64,000 nt of DNA from CAG-826 sp964583155 (GCA_964583155.1 CAZOUY010000001.1:124001-188000); one strand, 5' to 3'. Shown: positions 16,777 through 25,938, counted from the stretch's first letter. The notes: generated by a model from the letters alone, not told the origin. Numbers and translations: made by a program.

Positions 16777-17657
16777 AATCTGGCTTCGTCGCGATTCTCG
16801 GACGGCCTAATGCCGGGAAATCAACGCTTTTAAACGCTATTTTAAAGCGCAAGGTCAGCATTATTTCTTCGAAACCGCAAACCACGCGTAATGCGATTCA
16901 AGGCATCTATACAAGTCCCACTTCACAAATTGTTTTTATCGATACTCCCGGGATACATAAGGCAATCAATTCCTTAGGTGAAACGATGAATAGGGAGGCT
17001 TTTTCTTCATTGCGTGAAGTAGAAGCCGTCATTTTAATCGTCGATGCGAGTGCCCCTTTCGGCGAAGGTGATCAATTTGTCATCGATCATCTCACTTTTA
17101 AAACGCCGATCTTTGTGGTCTTGAATAAAATCGATCTTTGCAACGCTTTACAGATAGAAGCACTTAAAAAAATATATCGTGAAAAAATATCAACCGCTGA
17201 AATCGTGGAAATATCGGCTCTCAAAGAGGCGAATATCGATGATCTGATCATGAAAATCGAAAACGTCTTGGAAGAAGGACCACAATATTTTCCAAGCAAT
17301 ATGGTTAGCAATCAACCGGAAACCTTTTTGATCTCCGAAATCATTCGCGAAAAGATTTTGACCTTATTGCGAGATGAAGTTCCGCATTCGATTGCGGTCA
17401 TCGTTGAAAAGCTCGAACAAAAAAGTGAAATCACGATCATCCATGCGACGATTATTTGTGAAAAAGAAGGCCAAAAGGGTATTATCATCGGTAAGGGCGG
17501 AAAAATGATCAAAAGAATCGGCATGCAGGCCCGTTATGATATTGAGAATCTTCTCGGAATTCATTGCCGTTTGGAAACTTTTGTGCGTGTTGAAGCCGAT
17601 TGGCGTAATTCGGCCCGCTATTTAAAGGAATTCGGCTATTCCCGAGGACAAGACTAA
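16773..17657 (+). CDS. era: GTPase Era
   Basis: 294 residues. G1 is GRPNAGKSTL, G2 KPQTTRNAIQGI, G3 DTPGIHK, G4 NKID, then a KH domain with the GKGGKMIKRIGMQAR loop near the C-terminus. Era binds the 3' end of 16S rRNA and checks 30S assembly. It is coupled to cdd by a 4-base overlap and is one base from recO. Together with ybeY and yqeH it makes the window rich in 30S maturation factors. Confidence 0.97.
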   Translation: MKSGFVAILGRPNAGKSTLLNAILKRKVSIISSKPQTTRNAIQGIYTSPTSQIVFIDTPGIHKAINSLGETMNREAFSSLREVEAVILIVDASAPFGEGDQFVIDHLTFKTPIFVVLNKIDLCNALQIEALKKIYREKISTAEIVEISALKEANIDDLIMKIENVLEEGPQYFPSNMVSNQPETFLISEIIREKILTLLRDEVPHSIAVIVEKLEQKSEITIIHATIICEKEGQKGIIIGKGGKMIKRIGMQARYDIENLLGIHCRLETFVRVEADWRNSARYLKEFGYSRGQD

Positions 17658-17658
17658 G

Positions 17659-18393
17659 ATGATGGAAATAAGCGGATTAGTCTTAAGAATCACTCCATAT
17701 AAAGAAAATGATGCGATGATTCTTTCTCTTACTCAAGATGGCTATCTTTCTTTTTTAGCGCGCGGTGTGATGAAGATAAACAGTAAAAATGCACCTTCGA
17801 TTGGACTTTATTCCTTTTCCAAATGGGATTTGGAAACCGGAAAAAACGGGCAATTAACCTTGAAAAACGGGCAATTAATAACCAGCATGACAGCGATAAT
17901 GGATGATTTACCATCATTGCTAGCGATGGATGCCATTGCCGAGATATGCTTGAAAATGGTCATCGATGATGAAAAATATCTTTATCCGTATCTTATCGAA
18001 GTCTTTCGTCTATTACGTGAAAGAAGAATCGAACCCGCTAGTGCTTTGGCGATAATTGCCGCGCAGGTTTTAAAATTAAATGGCTATGGTCTGGTGGTTG
18101 ATGGCTGCGTTTTTTGTCATGATAATAAAAAAATAGTTTCCTTTGACTATCAAAGCGGTGGCTTTGTTTGTGCCCACCACTTTGATCCTTTAACGATGGT
18201 TAATCAATCGACCCTATATTTGAAAACCGTGCGTTTGCTTTTTCTTTTTCCATATGATTACCTTGATAAGGTCGCGCTAGATTATCATGAGGTCATTCTC
18301 ATACTCAGCGACTTTCGAAAATATCTCTATGAGGCATGTGGATTTAAATGGTCAGGATTAGATGCTTTCTTTAAAGCTATCAAATCGATCTAG
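17659..18393 (+). CDS. recO: DNA repair protein RecO
   Basis: 244 residues. N-terminal OB fold (GLVLRITPYKENDAMI...ARGVMK) followed by a helical domain with the zinc-finger cysteines CVFCHDNKK...FVCAHH. RecO anneals ssDNA and loads RecA with RecR. Within it a 16-base direct repeat (17842-17857 and 17863-17878) duplicates the heptad KNGQLTL / KNGQLIT in frame. Start is ATG 17659 or 17662. Last gene of the ybeY-recO run. Confidence 0.93.
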   Translation: MMEISGLVLRITPYKENDAMILSLTQDGYLSFLARGVMKINSKNAPSIGLYSFSKWDLETGKNGQLTLKNGQLITSMTAIMDDLPSLLAMDAIAEICLKMVIDDEKYLYPYLIEVFRLLRERRIEPASALAIIAAQVLKLNGYGLVVDGCVFCHDNKKIVSFDYQSGGFVCAHHFDPLTMVNQSTLYLKTVRLLFLFPYDYLDKVALDYHEVILILSDFRKYLYEACGFKWSGLDAFFKAIKSI

Positions 18394-18432
18394 TTGATTT
18401 GATAAAGATATATAAAGTTCACTCATAATAGG

Positions 18433-18460
18433 TTGACAAAACATACACTAGTGATATATT
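18433..18460 (+). promoter_or_regulatory. glyS promoter
   Basis: -35 TTGACA (18433-18438), 16-bp spacer, -10 TATATT (18455-18460). The -10 sits inside an inverted repeat (ACATAC at 18441 with GTATGT at 18463, followed by T's), which may also act as the terminator of the recO transcript. Confidence 0.75.
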
Positions 18461-18476
18461 TAGTATGTTTTTTTGC

Positions 18477-18495
18477 TGGTTACCATAGGTAACCA
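18477..18495 (+). promoter_or_regulatory. Stem-loop in glyS leader
   Basis: TGGTTACC, loop ATA, GGTAACCA: perfect 8-bp stem with a 3-base loop, six bases before the ribosome site AGGAGTGAG. No U tract follows, so not a terminator; it could be a protein-binding or mRNA-stabilising 5' hairpin. Confidence 0.6.
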
Positions 18496-18512
18496 CACGT
18501 AGGAGTGAGAAT

Positions 18513-19886
18513 ATGAAAAATATACCATTTGAAAAAATTGTGACCCATCTTCAAACATCGGGTTTTGTTTTTCAAGGTTCAGAAATTTATGGAGGACTAC
18601 AGAATAGCTGGGATTATGGTCCTTTGGGAGTTGAATTAAAAAATAATATCAAAAGAGCATGGTGGAAAAAATTTGTTCAAGAATCGCCGACCAATGTCGG
18701 AATGGATGCCGCTATTTTAATGAATCCGCGCGTTTGGGAAGCGACCGGACACGTTGCTACCTTCAATGATCCTTTGATCGATTGCAAAGAATGTAAGGCG
18801 CGTCATCGGGCCGATCAGTTGATTGAAGCCTCTCATCCTGAGGTTAATGTTGCCGCGATGAATAATGATGAAATGATGTCCTTTATTCGGGAAAACCATG
18901 TCGTGTGTCCTATTTGCGGTAAAAGCAATTTTACGGATATTCGCCAATTTAATATGATGTTCAAAACGCATATTGGAGTGACTGATGATTCAAAATCGGT
19001 GGTTTATCTACGACCGGAAACTGCACAAGGAATCTTTGTGAATTTCAAAACTGTCGTGCGTACGATGCGGAAAAAGCTTCCCGTAGGCATTTGTCAAATA
19101 GGAAAATCGTTTCGCAATGAGATCACGCCCGGTAATTTTATTTTCCGTATGCGGGAATTTGAGCAAATGGAAATGGAATTTTTCTGTCAACCAGGTAGCG
19201 ATTTAACTTGGTTTGCCTATTGGAAAAAGTTTTGTATTGATTTCATCGAGGGCTTAGGAATCGACCAAGAGCATTTAAGATATCGTGATCATGAGCCCGA
19301 AGAATTGGCCTTTTATTCTAAAGCCACTACGGATATTGAATATTTCTTTCCGACACTCGGTTGGGGTGAAGTGTGGGGGATTGCCGATCGAACCGATTAT
19401 GATTTGAAGAGACATCAAGAATATTCCGGCGAGAGTCTAGAATATTTGGATCCTGAGACTAACGAGAAATATGTTCCATATTGTATTGAACCATCATTAG
19501 GATGCGATCGTCTTTTCTTATCAGTGGTATGTGAGGCTTATGAAGAGGAACAGTTAGAGAAGGATACTCGAATTGTCATGCATCTTCATCCTTTCTTAGC
19601 ACCTTATAAGGTTTGTGTGCTACCGCTTTCGAAGCAATTATCCGCGCAAGCGAAGGAGATTCGTGATCAACTATGCAAATATTTTGCCGTTACCTACGAT
19701 GAATCGGGAAGTATCGGCAAACGCTATCGTCGCCAAGATGCGATCGGAACCCCATTATGTGTCACCATTGATTTTGAAACGGAAAATGATCAATCGGTCA
19801 CGATTCGTGATCGCGATACGATGGCCCAAATTCGTTTACCAATCAGTGAATTAGTTAATTATATTCAAGAAAAAATCAGTTATTAA
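18513..19886 (+). CDS. glyQS: Glycyl-tRNA synthetase, single-chain (alpha2) type
   Basis: 457 residues. Class II motifs are clear: SWDYGPLGVELKNNI at the start, motif 2 FRNEITPGNFIFRMREFEQMEMEFF, motif 3 EPSLGCDRLF; the C-terminal anticodon-binding domain begins near APYKVCVLPLSKQ. This is the dimeric form shared by archaea, mollicutes, staphylococci and others, not the GlyQ/GlyS alpha2beta2 enzyme of B. subtilis. A zinc-type CxxC pair lies in the insertion (CKECKARHRAD). It has its own promoter; no T-box fits the short leader. dnaG follows 36 bp on. Confidence 0.97.
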   Translation: MKNIPFEKIVTHLQTSGFVFQGSEIYGGLQNSWDYGPLGVELKNNIKRAWWKKFVQESPTNVGMDAAILMNPRVWEATGHVATFNDPLIDCKECKARHRADQLIEASHPEVNVAAMNNDEMMSFIRENHVVCPICGKSNFTDIRQFNMMFKTHIGVTDDSKSVVYLRPETAQGIFVNFKTVVRTMRKKLPVGICQIGKSFRNEITPGNFIFRMREFEQMEMEFFCQPGSDLTWFAYWKKFCIDFIEGLGIDQEHLRYRDHEPEELAFYSKATTDIEYFFPTLGWGEVWGIADRTDYDLKRHQEYSGESLEYLDPETNEKYVPYCIEPSLGCDRLFLSVVCEAYEEEQLEKDTRIVMHLHPFLAPYKVCVLPLSKQLSAQAKEIRDQLCKYFAVTYDESGSIGKRYRRQDAIGTPLCVTIDFETENDQSVTIRDRDTMAQIRLPISELVNYIQEKISY

Positions 19887-19922
19887 TCGTTAGATATTAT
19901 ATGACACGGAAAGGAGAAATCA

Positions 19923-21704
19923 ATGAGTATTGATCGTGAATTAATCGAAGAGATCCTTCATGCTGCCGACATTGTTCAAGTGATTTCTTCATATATAAGT
20001 GTTATTAAAAAAGGGCGGAACTATGTGGCGGTGTGTCCCTTTCATGATGACACCAATCCCTCCCTGCAGATATCGCCGGAAAAGCAAATTTTTAAGTGCT
20101 TTGTCTGTGGTAAGGGTGGAAATGCCATCACATTCGTCGAGCTTTATGAAAAAATCCCATTTTTAGAGGCGGTTCGTAAAGTAGCGGAAATTATCGGATT
20201 TCATGATGATCGTCTCAATAAGATGGTTTCCAATCGTCCGGTTGATAATTCCAAAGAACCGCTTTATCAAGCGATAAATGATCTTTGTAATTTTTATCAC
20301 TATGCCTTACGGACCGAGGAGGGGCAAAAGGCTTCTTCGTACTATTTAAACCGTGATTTAGATGAGCGCTTACAGGATGAGTATCGATTGGGCTATGCAT
20401 TTCAAGATGGAAGTCAAGCCATTCGTTTCTTGTCTTCAAGGGGTCATTCTTTGAAGGTGATCGAAAATATCGGAATAGCCAGTCACAGTAATGGCACCTT
20501 AGTGGATCGTAATAATGGTCGTCTTATTTTTCCCATTTCCGATAGTCAAGGACGGGTAGTTGGCTTTTCGGCTCGTCGCTTCGGCGATAATCGCGATGAA
20601 GCCAAATATATTAACACTCCGGAAACGGAATTATTCCATAAGGCGGAGATTTTATTTAACTACCATATCGCGAAAAAAACAGCCCGCCATGATGGCTATG
20701 TTTATGTTTTAGAGGGCTTTATGGATGTTTTTGCGCTTCGAAGGATTGGTATCGATTCCTGCGTTGCCTTGATGGGAACCGCCTTAACGAAAAACCATAT
20801 CGCGCTTTTAAGAGCCTTGGGCTGCGAGATTCGCCTTTGTCTTGATGGTGATAAGGCCGGTCAAGATGCGACCATGCATATCATCTCGATACTCGATGCT
20901 TCGGGATTAAAATACCGAATTGTCTCCAACCAAAACGATAATCGCGATTCGGATGAGATTTTAAAGCAAGAAGGGCCGGAATACTTAAAAAAATACTTAT
21001 CCCAGCTTCTGAATCGTGCGGAATTTGCTTTATCATACTATCAAAAGACCAATTCTTTACAGACATTGGAGGAACGAAAAAAGCTCGTTTATGATTTCAT
21101 CCCCATTTTATTGGCCACGACGGACAGTTTGGAATTGGAGGATTATCTTTCGAGCCTAAAAGCAGCGACCGATTTCCCGATTGAAGAAATTCGTAATTTA
21201 TACGAAAAAGCGAAGCAAAGGCGGCAAAAAAAGGAAGATTATCAAAATGTCTTTTCATCCTTCCACCCGGAAAAAAAGCAATTGCGACGCTTTCAATTAG
21301 CGGAAAAAGAAATTCTCTATCAGATGCTTACTTGTCCGGAGGCGATTGAATTCTATCAAAAGGAAATAGAGTATTTCTATAATGAAATCTATCATCGGGT
21401 CGCGAACTTCATCGTCGATTACTATATGAAATATCAAAGTCTCCATTTGACGAGCCTTTTAGCGGAATTAGAAATCAGTGATTTACCGGATCATGAATTG
21501 ATCAGCGAAGAAATCACGAATCTAACAATGGATAAAACCCATCCGCAATATTCGCTGGCCTTGATGGAGGATTGTAAAAATACAATTATTAGCGAACGCC
21601 AAAAGTTATTTCAAAAAAATCAATTACAAGCCGCGTTACGAGGGAAGTCTCCTCTTGAACAAGCGGAAATTATTGCCACTTTTAAAAAGAAAGTAAAGGA
21701 GTAA
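19923..21704 (+). CDS. dnaG: DNA primase DnaG
   Basis: 593 residues. N-terminal zinc domain CPFHDDTNPSLQISPEKQIFKCFVCGKGG, RNA polymerase-type core, TOPRIM with EGFMDVFALRRIG and CLDGDKAGQDA, and a helicase-binding C-terminal region. It makes Okazaki primers together with DnaB/DnaC helicase. AAAGGAG precedes ATG 19923. It leads directly into rpoD with 4 bases between, the classical macromolecular-synthesis operon (rpsU, the usual first member in Gram-negatives, is 7 kb upstream here). Confidence 0.97.
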   Translation: MSIDRELIEEILHAADIVQVISSYISVIKKGRNYVAVCPFHDDTNPSLQISPEKQIFKCFVCGKGGNAITFVELYEKIPFLEAVRKVAEIIGFHDDRLNKMVSNRPVDNSKEPLYQAINDLCNFYHYALRTEEGQKASSYYLNRDLDERLQDEYRLGYAFQDGSQAIRFLSSRGHSLKVIENIGIASHSNGTLVDRNNGRLIFPISDSQGRVVGFSARRFGDNRDEAKYINTPETELFHKAEILFNYHIAKKTARHDGYVYVLEGFMDVFALRRIGIDSCVALMGTALTKNHIALLRALGCEIRLCLDGDKAGQDATMHIISILDASGLKYRIVSNQNDNRDSDEILKQEGPEYLKKYLSQLLNRAEFALSYYQKTNSLQTLEERKKLVYDFIPILLATTDSLELEDYLSSLKAATDFPIEEIRNLYEKAKQRRQKKEDYQNVFSSFHPEKKQLRRFQLAEKEILYQMLTCPEAIEFYQKEIEYFYNEIYHRVANFIVDYYMKYQSLHLTSLLAELEISDLPDHELISEEITNLTMDKTHPQYSLALMEDCKNTIISERQKLFQKNQLQAALRGKSPLEQAEIIATFKKKVKE

Positions 21705-21708
21705 AAAT

Positions 21709-22953
21709 ATGACAGCATCAAAGAAACAACCAATTATTAAAGCCGATGAAGATGACGATATGATTGAATCGCTCGATTCTATCAAAAAACGCCTAGAGAA
21801 GAAAGGAAAAGGCGTGGGATATTTAAATCAAGAGGATATTTTTGAGGCTACTGCGCAGCTCGATTTAAGCGAAGATGATCTCATGTCTTTAATGACATAT
21901 TTTAAAGATAAAGGAATCGAGGTCATCGTTGATGAGGATCCGAATGAGGATCTTGATAGTCTGGGTGATATTGAATTGGACGAGCAAATGCTTGAAAAGA
22001 GCGATGATGATATTCTCGTTGATGATGATGAATTTTTTGATGGAGGAGAGGAGGATGAGTATTCTTCGTTAGCGGATATTGAAGTCGATACAGCCGATAA
22101 TTTCGCTAGTGCGGATGTCAAGCTCAATGATTCCGTCAAAATGTATCTTAAAGAAATTGGTAAGGTTGATCTTTTAACTCCTAAAGAAGAGATTGAACTC
22201 GCCAAACGAATCTTAGAAGGAGATGAAGATGCTAAGCATCATCTCATATCCGCCAATCTACGATTGGTCGTCAATATTGCCAAGCATTATGTCGGACGTG
22301 GAATGCAGTTTCTTGATTTAATTCAAGAAGGAAATATGGGACTAATTAAAGCTGTCGAAAAATTCGATTACACGAAGGGCTTTAAATTCTCGACCTATGC
22401 GACCTGGTGGATTCGGCAAGCGATTACGCGGGCCATCGCCGATCAAGCGCGCACGATTCGAATTCCCGTTCATATGGTGGAGACAATCAATAAAATAACC
22501 CGTGTGCAGCGGCAATTAGTGCAGGAATTGGGGCGTGAACCAACAGCTGACGAAATATCCAAAAAGCTCGATAATAGCCTATCGCCCGATCGCATTAGAG
22601 AGATTCAGCGGATAGCGATGGATCCGGTTTCACTTGAAACCCCGATCGGTGAAGAGGATGATTCTCATTTAGGTGATTTTATCGAAGATAAGGAAGCCCA
22701 ATCACCCCTTGAATATACGACAAAATCATTATTAAAGGATGAATTATACAGTGTAATGCGTGATTTAACGGATCGTGAAGAAAAAGTCCTTCGCCTTCGT
22801 TATGGTTTGGATGATAATCATCCGCGAACCTTAGAAGAGGTCGGGCGTGTCTTCAATGTAACTCGTGAAAGAATCCGACAAATCGAGGCTAAGGCCATTC
22901 GGAAATTACGACATCCAACGCGAGCCAAGCGATTTGGCGATTACCGTGATTAA
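21709..22953 (+). CDS. rpoD: RNA polymerase primary sigma factor SigA/RpoD
   Basis: 414 residues. An acidic, variable region 1.1 (to about residue 135) is followed by region 1.2 (DSVKMYLKEIGKVDLLTPKEE), region 2 (NLRLVVNIAKHYVGRGMQFLDLIQEGNMGLIKAVEKFDYTKGFKFSTYATWWIRQAI), region 3, and the region 4 helix-turn-helix (TLEEVGRVFNVTRERIRQIEAKAIRKLRHP). It directs the TTGACA/TATAAT promoters seen throughout this window. Co-transcribed with dnaG; trmK starts 5 bases after its stop. Confidence 0.98.
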   Translation: MTASKKQPIIKADEDDDMIESLDSIKKRLEKKGKGVGYLNQEDIFEATAQLDLSEDDLMSLMTYFKDKGIEVIVDEDPNEDLDSLGDIELDEQMLEKSDDDILVDDDEFFDGGEEDEYSSLADIEVDTADNFASADVKLNDSVKMYLKEIGKVDLLTPKEEIELAKRILEGDEDAKHHLISANLRLVVNIAKHYVGRGMQFLDLIQEGNMGLIKAVEKFDYTKGFKFSTYATWWIRQAITRAIADQARTIRIPVHMVETINKITRVQRQLVQELGREPTADEISKKLDNSLSPDRIREIQRIAMDPVSLETPIGEEDDSHLGDFIEDKEAQSPLEYTTKSLLKDELYSVMRDLTDREEKVLRLRYGLDDNHPRTLEEVGRVFNVTRERIRQIEAKAIRKLRHPTRAKRFGDYRD

Positions 22954-22958
22954 TTATT

Positions 22959-23618
22959 ATGTTATCAAAACGTCTTTTAGCACTTATCGATTTGATTCCC
23001 GATGATGCTAGGAATCTAGCGGATGTAGGCGCGGATCATGGCTATCTCATTTGTGAGGCTTATCGGCAAGGAAAGATCAAAAAAGGTCTAGCTATTGAAA
23101 ACAAAAAAGGACCATATTTTAATCTTCTTGCTACTATTGATTCCTACCATTTTAATGAGGCGATCGCCGCTTCCTTTTCTGAAGGTCTCACATGCATTGA
23201 TGCTAGCATCGATACCGTCGTTATCGCCGGAATGGGGGCGCAAACGATCATCAATATATTGGAAAATGATAGCCGAAAATTGGATATGGTCAAATATCTT
23301 ATTATCGACACCCATAACGATTGGCCCCGTGTTCGTCAATATCTCTGCGAGCGAAATTTCATCATTAGCCGCGAGGTGATGATTTATGAAGATGGAGTGT
23401 ACTATGAATTGATTCTTTTTAGTCATGGACAAGAAGAATATTCGGAAGATGATTATTTCTTTGGCCCCTGCTTAAGAAGAGAAAAGGATTCGCTTTTCGA
23501 AAATAAGTGGCGGGGAATCATCGCTAAATATCAGGATATTATCTTAATGAAGGATGTTTCCGAAATTCGGAAGGATGAATTAAAAAAGGCGATCAGGAGG
23601 ATTGAAAACAACTTATGA
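22959..23618 (+). CDS. trmK: tRNA m1A22 methyltransferase TrmK
   Basis: 219 residues. Rossmann methyltransferase with the SAM loop ADVGADHGYL (about residues 20-30) and the family motif VVIAGMGAQTI with LIIDTHNDWPRVRQYL. TrmK methylates N1 of A22 in tRNAs and is confined to Gram-positives and mollicutes. No strong ribosome site separates it from rpoD, suggesting coupling; the stop overlaps the next ATG by 4 bases. Standard order rpoD-trmK-NIF3. Confidence 0.93.
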   Translation: MLSKRLLALIDLIPDDARNLADVGADHGYLICEAYRQGKIKKGLAIENKKGPYFNLLATIDSYHFNEAIAASFSEGLTCIDASIDTVVIAGMGAQTIINILENDSRKLDMVKYLIIDTHNDWPRVRQYLCERNFIISREVMIYEDGVYYELILFSHGQEEYSEDDYFFGPCLRREKDSLFENKWRGIIAKYQDIILMKDVSEIRKDELKKAIRRIENNL

Positions 23619-24382
23619 AAACTCGAAATCTACTTCTAAAATTGGCTAAAAGATTTCCTAAATCTATTGCCAAAAAATATCATGATTACGTGGGCTTGAT
23701 GTGCGGCAAGCTAAAAGAGAATACGAGGAGCATATTATTATGCCTGGATTTTGATGAAGAGGTTTTTAAAACGGCACTAAAAATCCAACCTGACTTGATT
23801 ATTACGCATCATCCGTTTATATTCGGAACAAAGGGAAGAGTTCTCAAATATGATTTATCTCGTCGGAAATTATATCATGAGGTCGAAGAGGCGGGCTTAT
23901 GCATCTATTCAATGCACACTAATTTTGACGAAGGTCGGGGTGGTATGAATGACGCTTTGGCCGAAGCTTTGGAATTGGAGAATATTGTTCCCTTATCCCA
24001 AGAACCGATGGGACGCATCGGACAATTAAAAAATCCTCTTAAAATCGAGGATTTTGGCCAATATGTGAAGGAAAGATGGAATATTGAATATGGTCTTTTG
24101 GTGCCATATGGAGTAAAAGTTATCAAAAGCGTAGCTATGATCGGCGGAGGCGGAAGTCGCTCATTTAAAGCGGCTAAGGATGATGGCGCTGATATCTTTA
24201 TTTCCGGAGATGCTCCTCATCATGTTCGCCGCGCCGTCGTTGCAGAGCATTATAATTATCTTGATGTCCCACATGAGGTGGAAAGAATTTTTATGCCGAC
24301 TATGAAAAAGATTCTTTTGGAAATCGATCGTGACTTGGATATTACCATCGTCGATCATGAGATTGTTCCTGAAGTTATTTAA
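23615..24382 (+). CDS. NIF3/YqfO family metal-binding protein
   Basis: 255 residues, the short form without the PII-like insert of B. subtilis YqfO. Metal residues are visible in LIITHHPFIF (HH pair), MHTNFDEGRGGMNDAL, and near the C-terminus DIFISGDAPHH and DVPHEVE. Members have been proposed as GTP cyclohydrolase I-like but the role is not settled; I make no functional claim. Overlaps trmK by 4 bases. A bidirectional terminator follows. Confidence 0.92.
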   Translation: MKTRNLLLKLAKRFPKSIAKKYHDYVGLMCGKLKENTRSILLCLDFDEEVFKTALKIQPDLIITHHPFIFGTKGRVLKYDLSRRKLYHEVEEAGLCIYSMHTNFDEGRGGMNDALAEALELENIVPLSQEPMGRIGQLKNPLKIEDFGQYVKERWNIEYGLLVPYGVKVIKSVAMIGGGGSRSFKAAKDDGADIFISGDAPHHVRRAVVAEHYNYLDVPHEVERIFMPTMKKILLEIDRDLDITIVDHEIVPEVI

Positions 24383-24413
24383 AAATGAGTTCGTTATGAA
24401 CTCATTTTTCTTT
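24381..24413. terminator. Bidirectional terminator, NIF3 gene / ispH
   Basis: AAAAATGAGTTC, loop GTTAT, GAACTCATTTTT: a 12-bp stem with A and T flanks on both strands, between convergent genes. It includes the last codons of ispH. Confidence 0.92.
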
Positions 24414-25268
24414 TAGATAAGCTGCTATTTCTTCGACAATTGCATGGGGAGTAGAGGCTCCGGAAACCAAAGCGACCTTTTGATGGGAGATGAGTATGCT
24501 CGCATTGATGTCTTCATAGGAAGATATCTTATGGATGATAGCCCTAGGATATTTTGACTTAGCTAAGCGATAAAGGCTATCGGTATTATTGGAAATGGGA
24601 TCACCAATCACCAAAATCAAAGATGTATCGGTCGCAATTGTATCGATTCCTTGCTGACGCAATCGGGAGGTTGAACATATTTCATCATGAATTATGGCCT
24701 GAGGATAGGCATTAAGAATCTGTTGATGAACATTCGCTAATTCTCGATAAGAAAGGGTGGTTTGATTAAAAACAATCGGAGAATTTAACAGTCGCTTGTT
24801 ATCGATAACGCTATTATCGACATCAAACAATTCAATTTGCGGACTGATCGATAAAGCGGCTACGGCCTCAGGATGCTTTCCTTTGCCGATATAAATCACC
24901 GAATGATTATTGGTGATGGCTTTTTGAATTTCTAAAAATGTCTTACTTACAAAAGGGCAAGTTGCATCAATTATTTTTAAACCTTTTGATAAAGCCGCCT
25001 TTTCGAGAGCAGCATCATGACCATGGGCGCTAAAAATGACGATTCCTTCATCGATACATGCGAGAGCCTTGAAGTAATCGAGATCAACGACTTCTTGGCA
25101 ATAGATATGATATGTTTCTAATTCCTTGATGACATGTCGATTATGGGCGAGCATTCCTAAAATCGTCACCTTTTCATGCGGATGAGCAATCCGCGCGTTT
25201 TTAGCAATTTCAATCGCCCTTTGAACGCCAAAGCAGTAGCCATAGGGCTCGACAATTTTAACTTCCAT
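24402..25268 (-). CDS. ispH: HMB-PP reductase IspH
   Basis: 288 residues from ATG 25268 (GGTGATC upstream; a GTG at 25277 overlaps that site). The three [4Fe-4S] cysteines are in YGYCFGV (about residue 12), DATCPFVSK (about 95) and EICSTSRLRQQ (about 190). IspH makes IPP and DMAPP in the last step of the MEP pathway. dxs (53.3 kb) and ispG (28.5 kb) are also here. In B. subtilis the neighbours are the same but the strand relation differs; here it faces the rpoD operon. Confidence 0.96.
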   Translation of the reverse strand: MEVKIVEPYGYCFGVQRAIEIAKNARIAHPHEKVTILGMLAHNRHVIKELETYHIYCQEVVDLDYFKALACIDEGIVIFSAHGHDAALEKAALSKGLKIIDATCPFVSKTFLEIQKAITNNHSVIYIGKGKHPEAVAALSISPQIELFDVDNSVIDNKRLLNSPIVFNQTTLSYRELANVHQQILNAYPQAIIHDEICSTSRLRQQGIDTIATDTSLILVIGDPISNNTDSLYRLAKSKYPRAIIHKISSYEDINASILISHQKVALVSGASTPHAIVEEIAAYLKEK

Positions 25269-25299
25269 TTCGATCACCGTTATTTATTTTAGCATATTA

Positions 25300-25827
25300 T
25301 TAGAAAAAAGGCTTCCCGGGTTCGTTTTCTTCGCTATATTCCTCTTTTTTAGGCTCGTCCTTGCGGGGCGCCTTGGGTGAGATTATTTCGGGATCTTCGA
25401 TGACCTCATTCACGCTTTGCGATGCGCTTTTACTGCGATTATTAAAGGGAAAAAACTTCATAATAGCGGTGCGTAGGCCTTTAGAATTATCCCAAAGCGG
25501 TTTTACCTGTTGATAAATAGGAATGACCTGATTGACCGTGGCAATCACATTTTCGGTGCTACTTAGAACCTTAGAAATGGTCGATCGCGTGGTCGCGGTC
25601 GTCATAGTGGAGGATGGAATCAAGCTTTTTAAAAGACCGCCTTTCGGAATCGAAAGCGGGAGACCGGCTCGTGACATCCCACCGTTAACAAATGGTTCAC
25701 TTCGCATGGGCATCGGATTAAAGGGAGGATTCATATTCGGAAAGGAGCGATCGAATCGCTGATATCGGGGATCATTAGGTATAGGATAGACCCGGCCTTG
25801 TCTAGGATAAAAAGACGATGAGTACAT
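25300..25827 (-). CDS. YqfQ/VrrA-like protein
   Basis: 175 residues from ATG 25827, seven bases after GAGGTGA. The N-terminal half is rich in Pro, Asn, Arg and Met (YPRQGRVYPIPNDPRYQRF...), the middle has one conserved-looking stretch IATVNQVIPIYQQVKPLWDNSKGLRTAIMKFFPF, and the C-terminus is charged. B. subtilis has yqfQ (VrrA family) between ispH and cshB, the very slot occupied here, and that family has the same layout: Pro-rich head, short conserved core, charged tail. The call is therefore synteny plus composition. VrrA-type proteins are associated with spores but their role is not known. Confidence 0.55.
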   Translation of the reverse strand: MYSSSFYPRQGRVYPIPNDPRYQRFDRSFPNMNPPFNPMPMRSEPFVNGGMSRAGLPLSIPKGGLLKSLIPSSTMTTATTRSTISKVLSSTENVIATVNQVIPIYQQVKPLWDNSKGLRTAIMKFFPFNNRSKSASQSVNEVIEDPEIISPKAPRKDEPKKEEYSEENEPGKPFF

Positions 25828-25843
25828 AGTTTTCACCTCAACA

Positions 25844-25852
25844 TATCATATG
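25844..25852 (-). promoter_or_regulatory. Possible sporulation-sigma -10 (CATATGATA)
   Basis: Reading on the minus strand, CATATGATA fits the SigE/SigK -10 pattern CATAnnnTA, 17 bases before the start of the yqfQ-like gene. I see no matching -35, so this is only suggestive. Confidence 0.35.
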
Positions 25853-25890
25853 CAATAGCCGGTAATACTTGCCTATTTAAAAGTTTTCAT

Positions 25891-25919
25891 TTGGTGATAA
25901 ATGCTGATTCGTGTATAAT
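25891..25919 (+). promoter_or_regulatory. cshB promoter
   Basis: TTGGTG (25891-25896), 17-bp spacer, TATAAT (25914-25919), then GAGGTG before the ATG at 25939. Confidence 0.75.
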
Positions 25920-25938
25920 TATTCCGAGGTGAGAAAAT

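Noticed and set aside
18465..18512. T-box riboswitch before glyS
   Set aside because: The leader is under 50 bases and lacks GGTGGnACCGCG; only a small stem-loop is present.
25289..25303. Two TTAG motifs 11 bp apart between ispH and yqfQ-like gene
   Set aside because: Only two units, on the strand opposite to transcription and overlapping a stop codon; probably chance.
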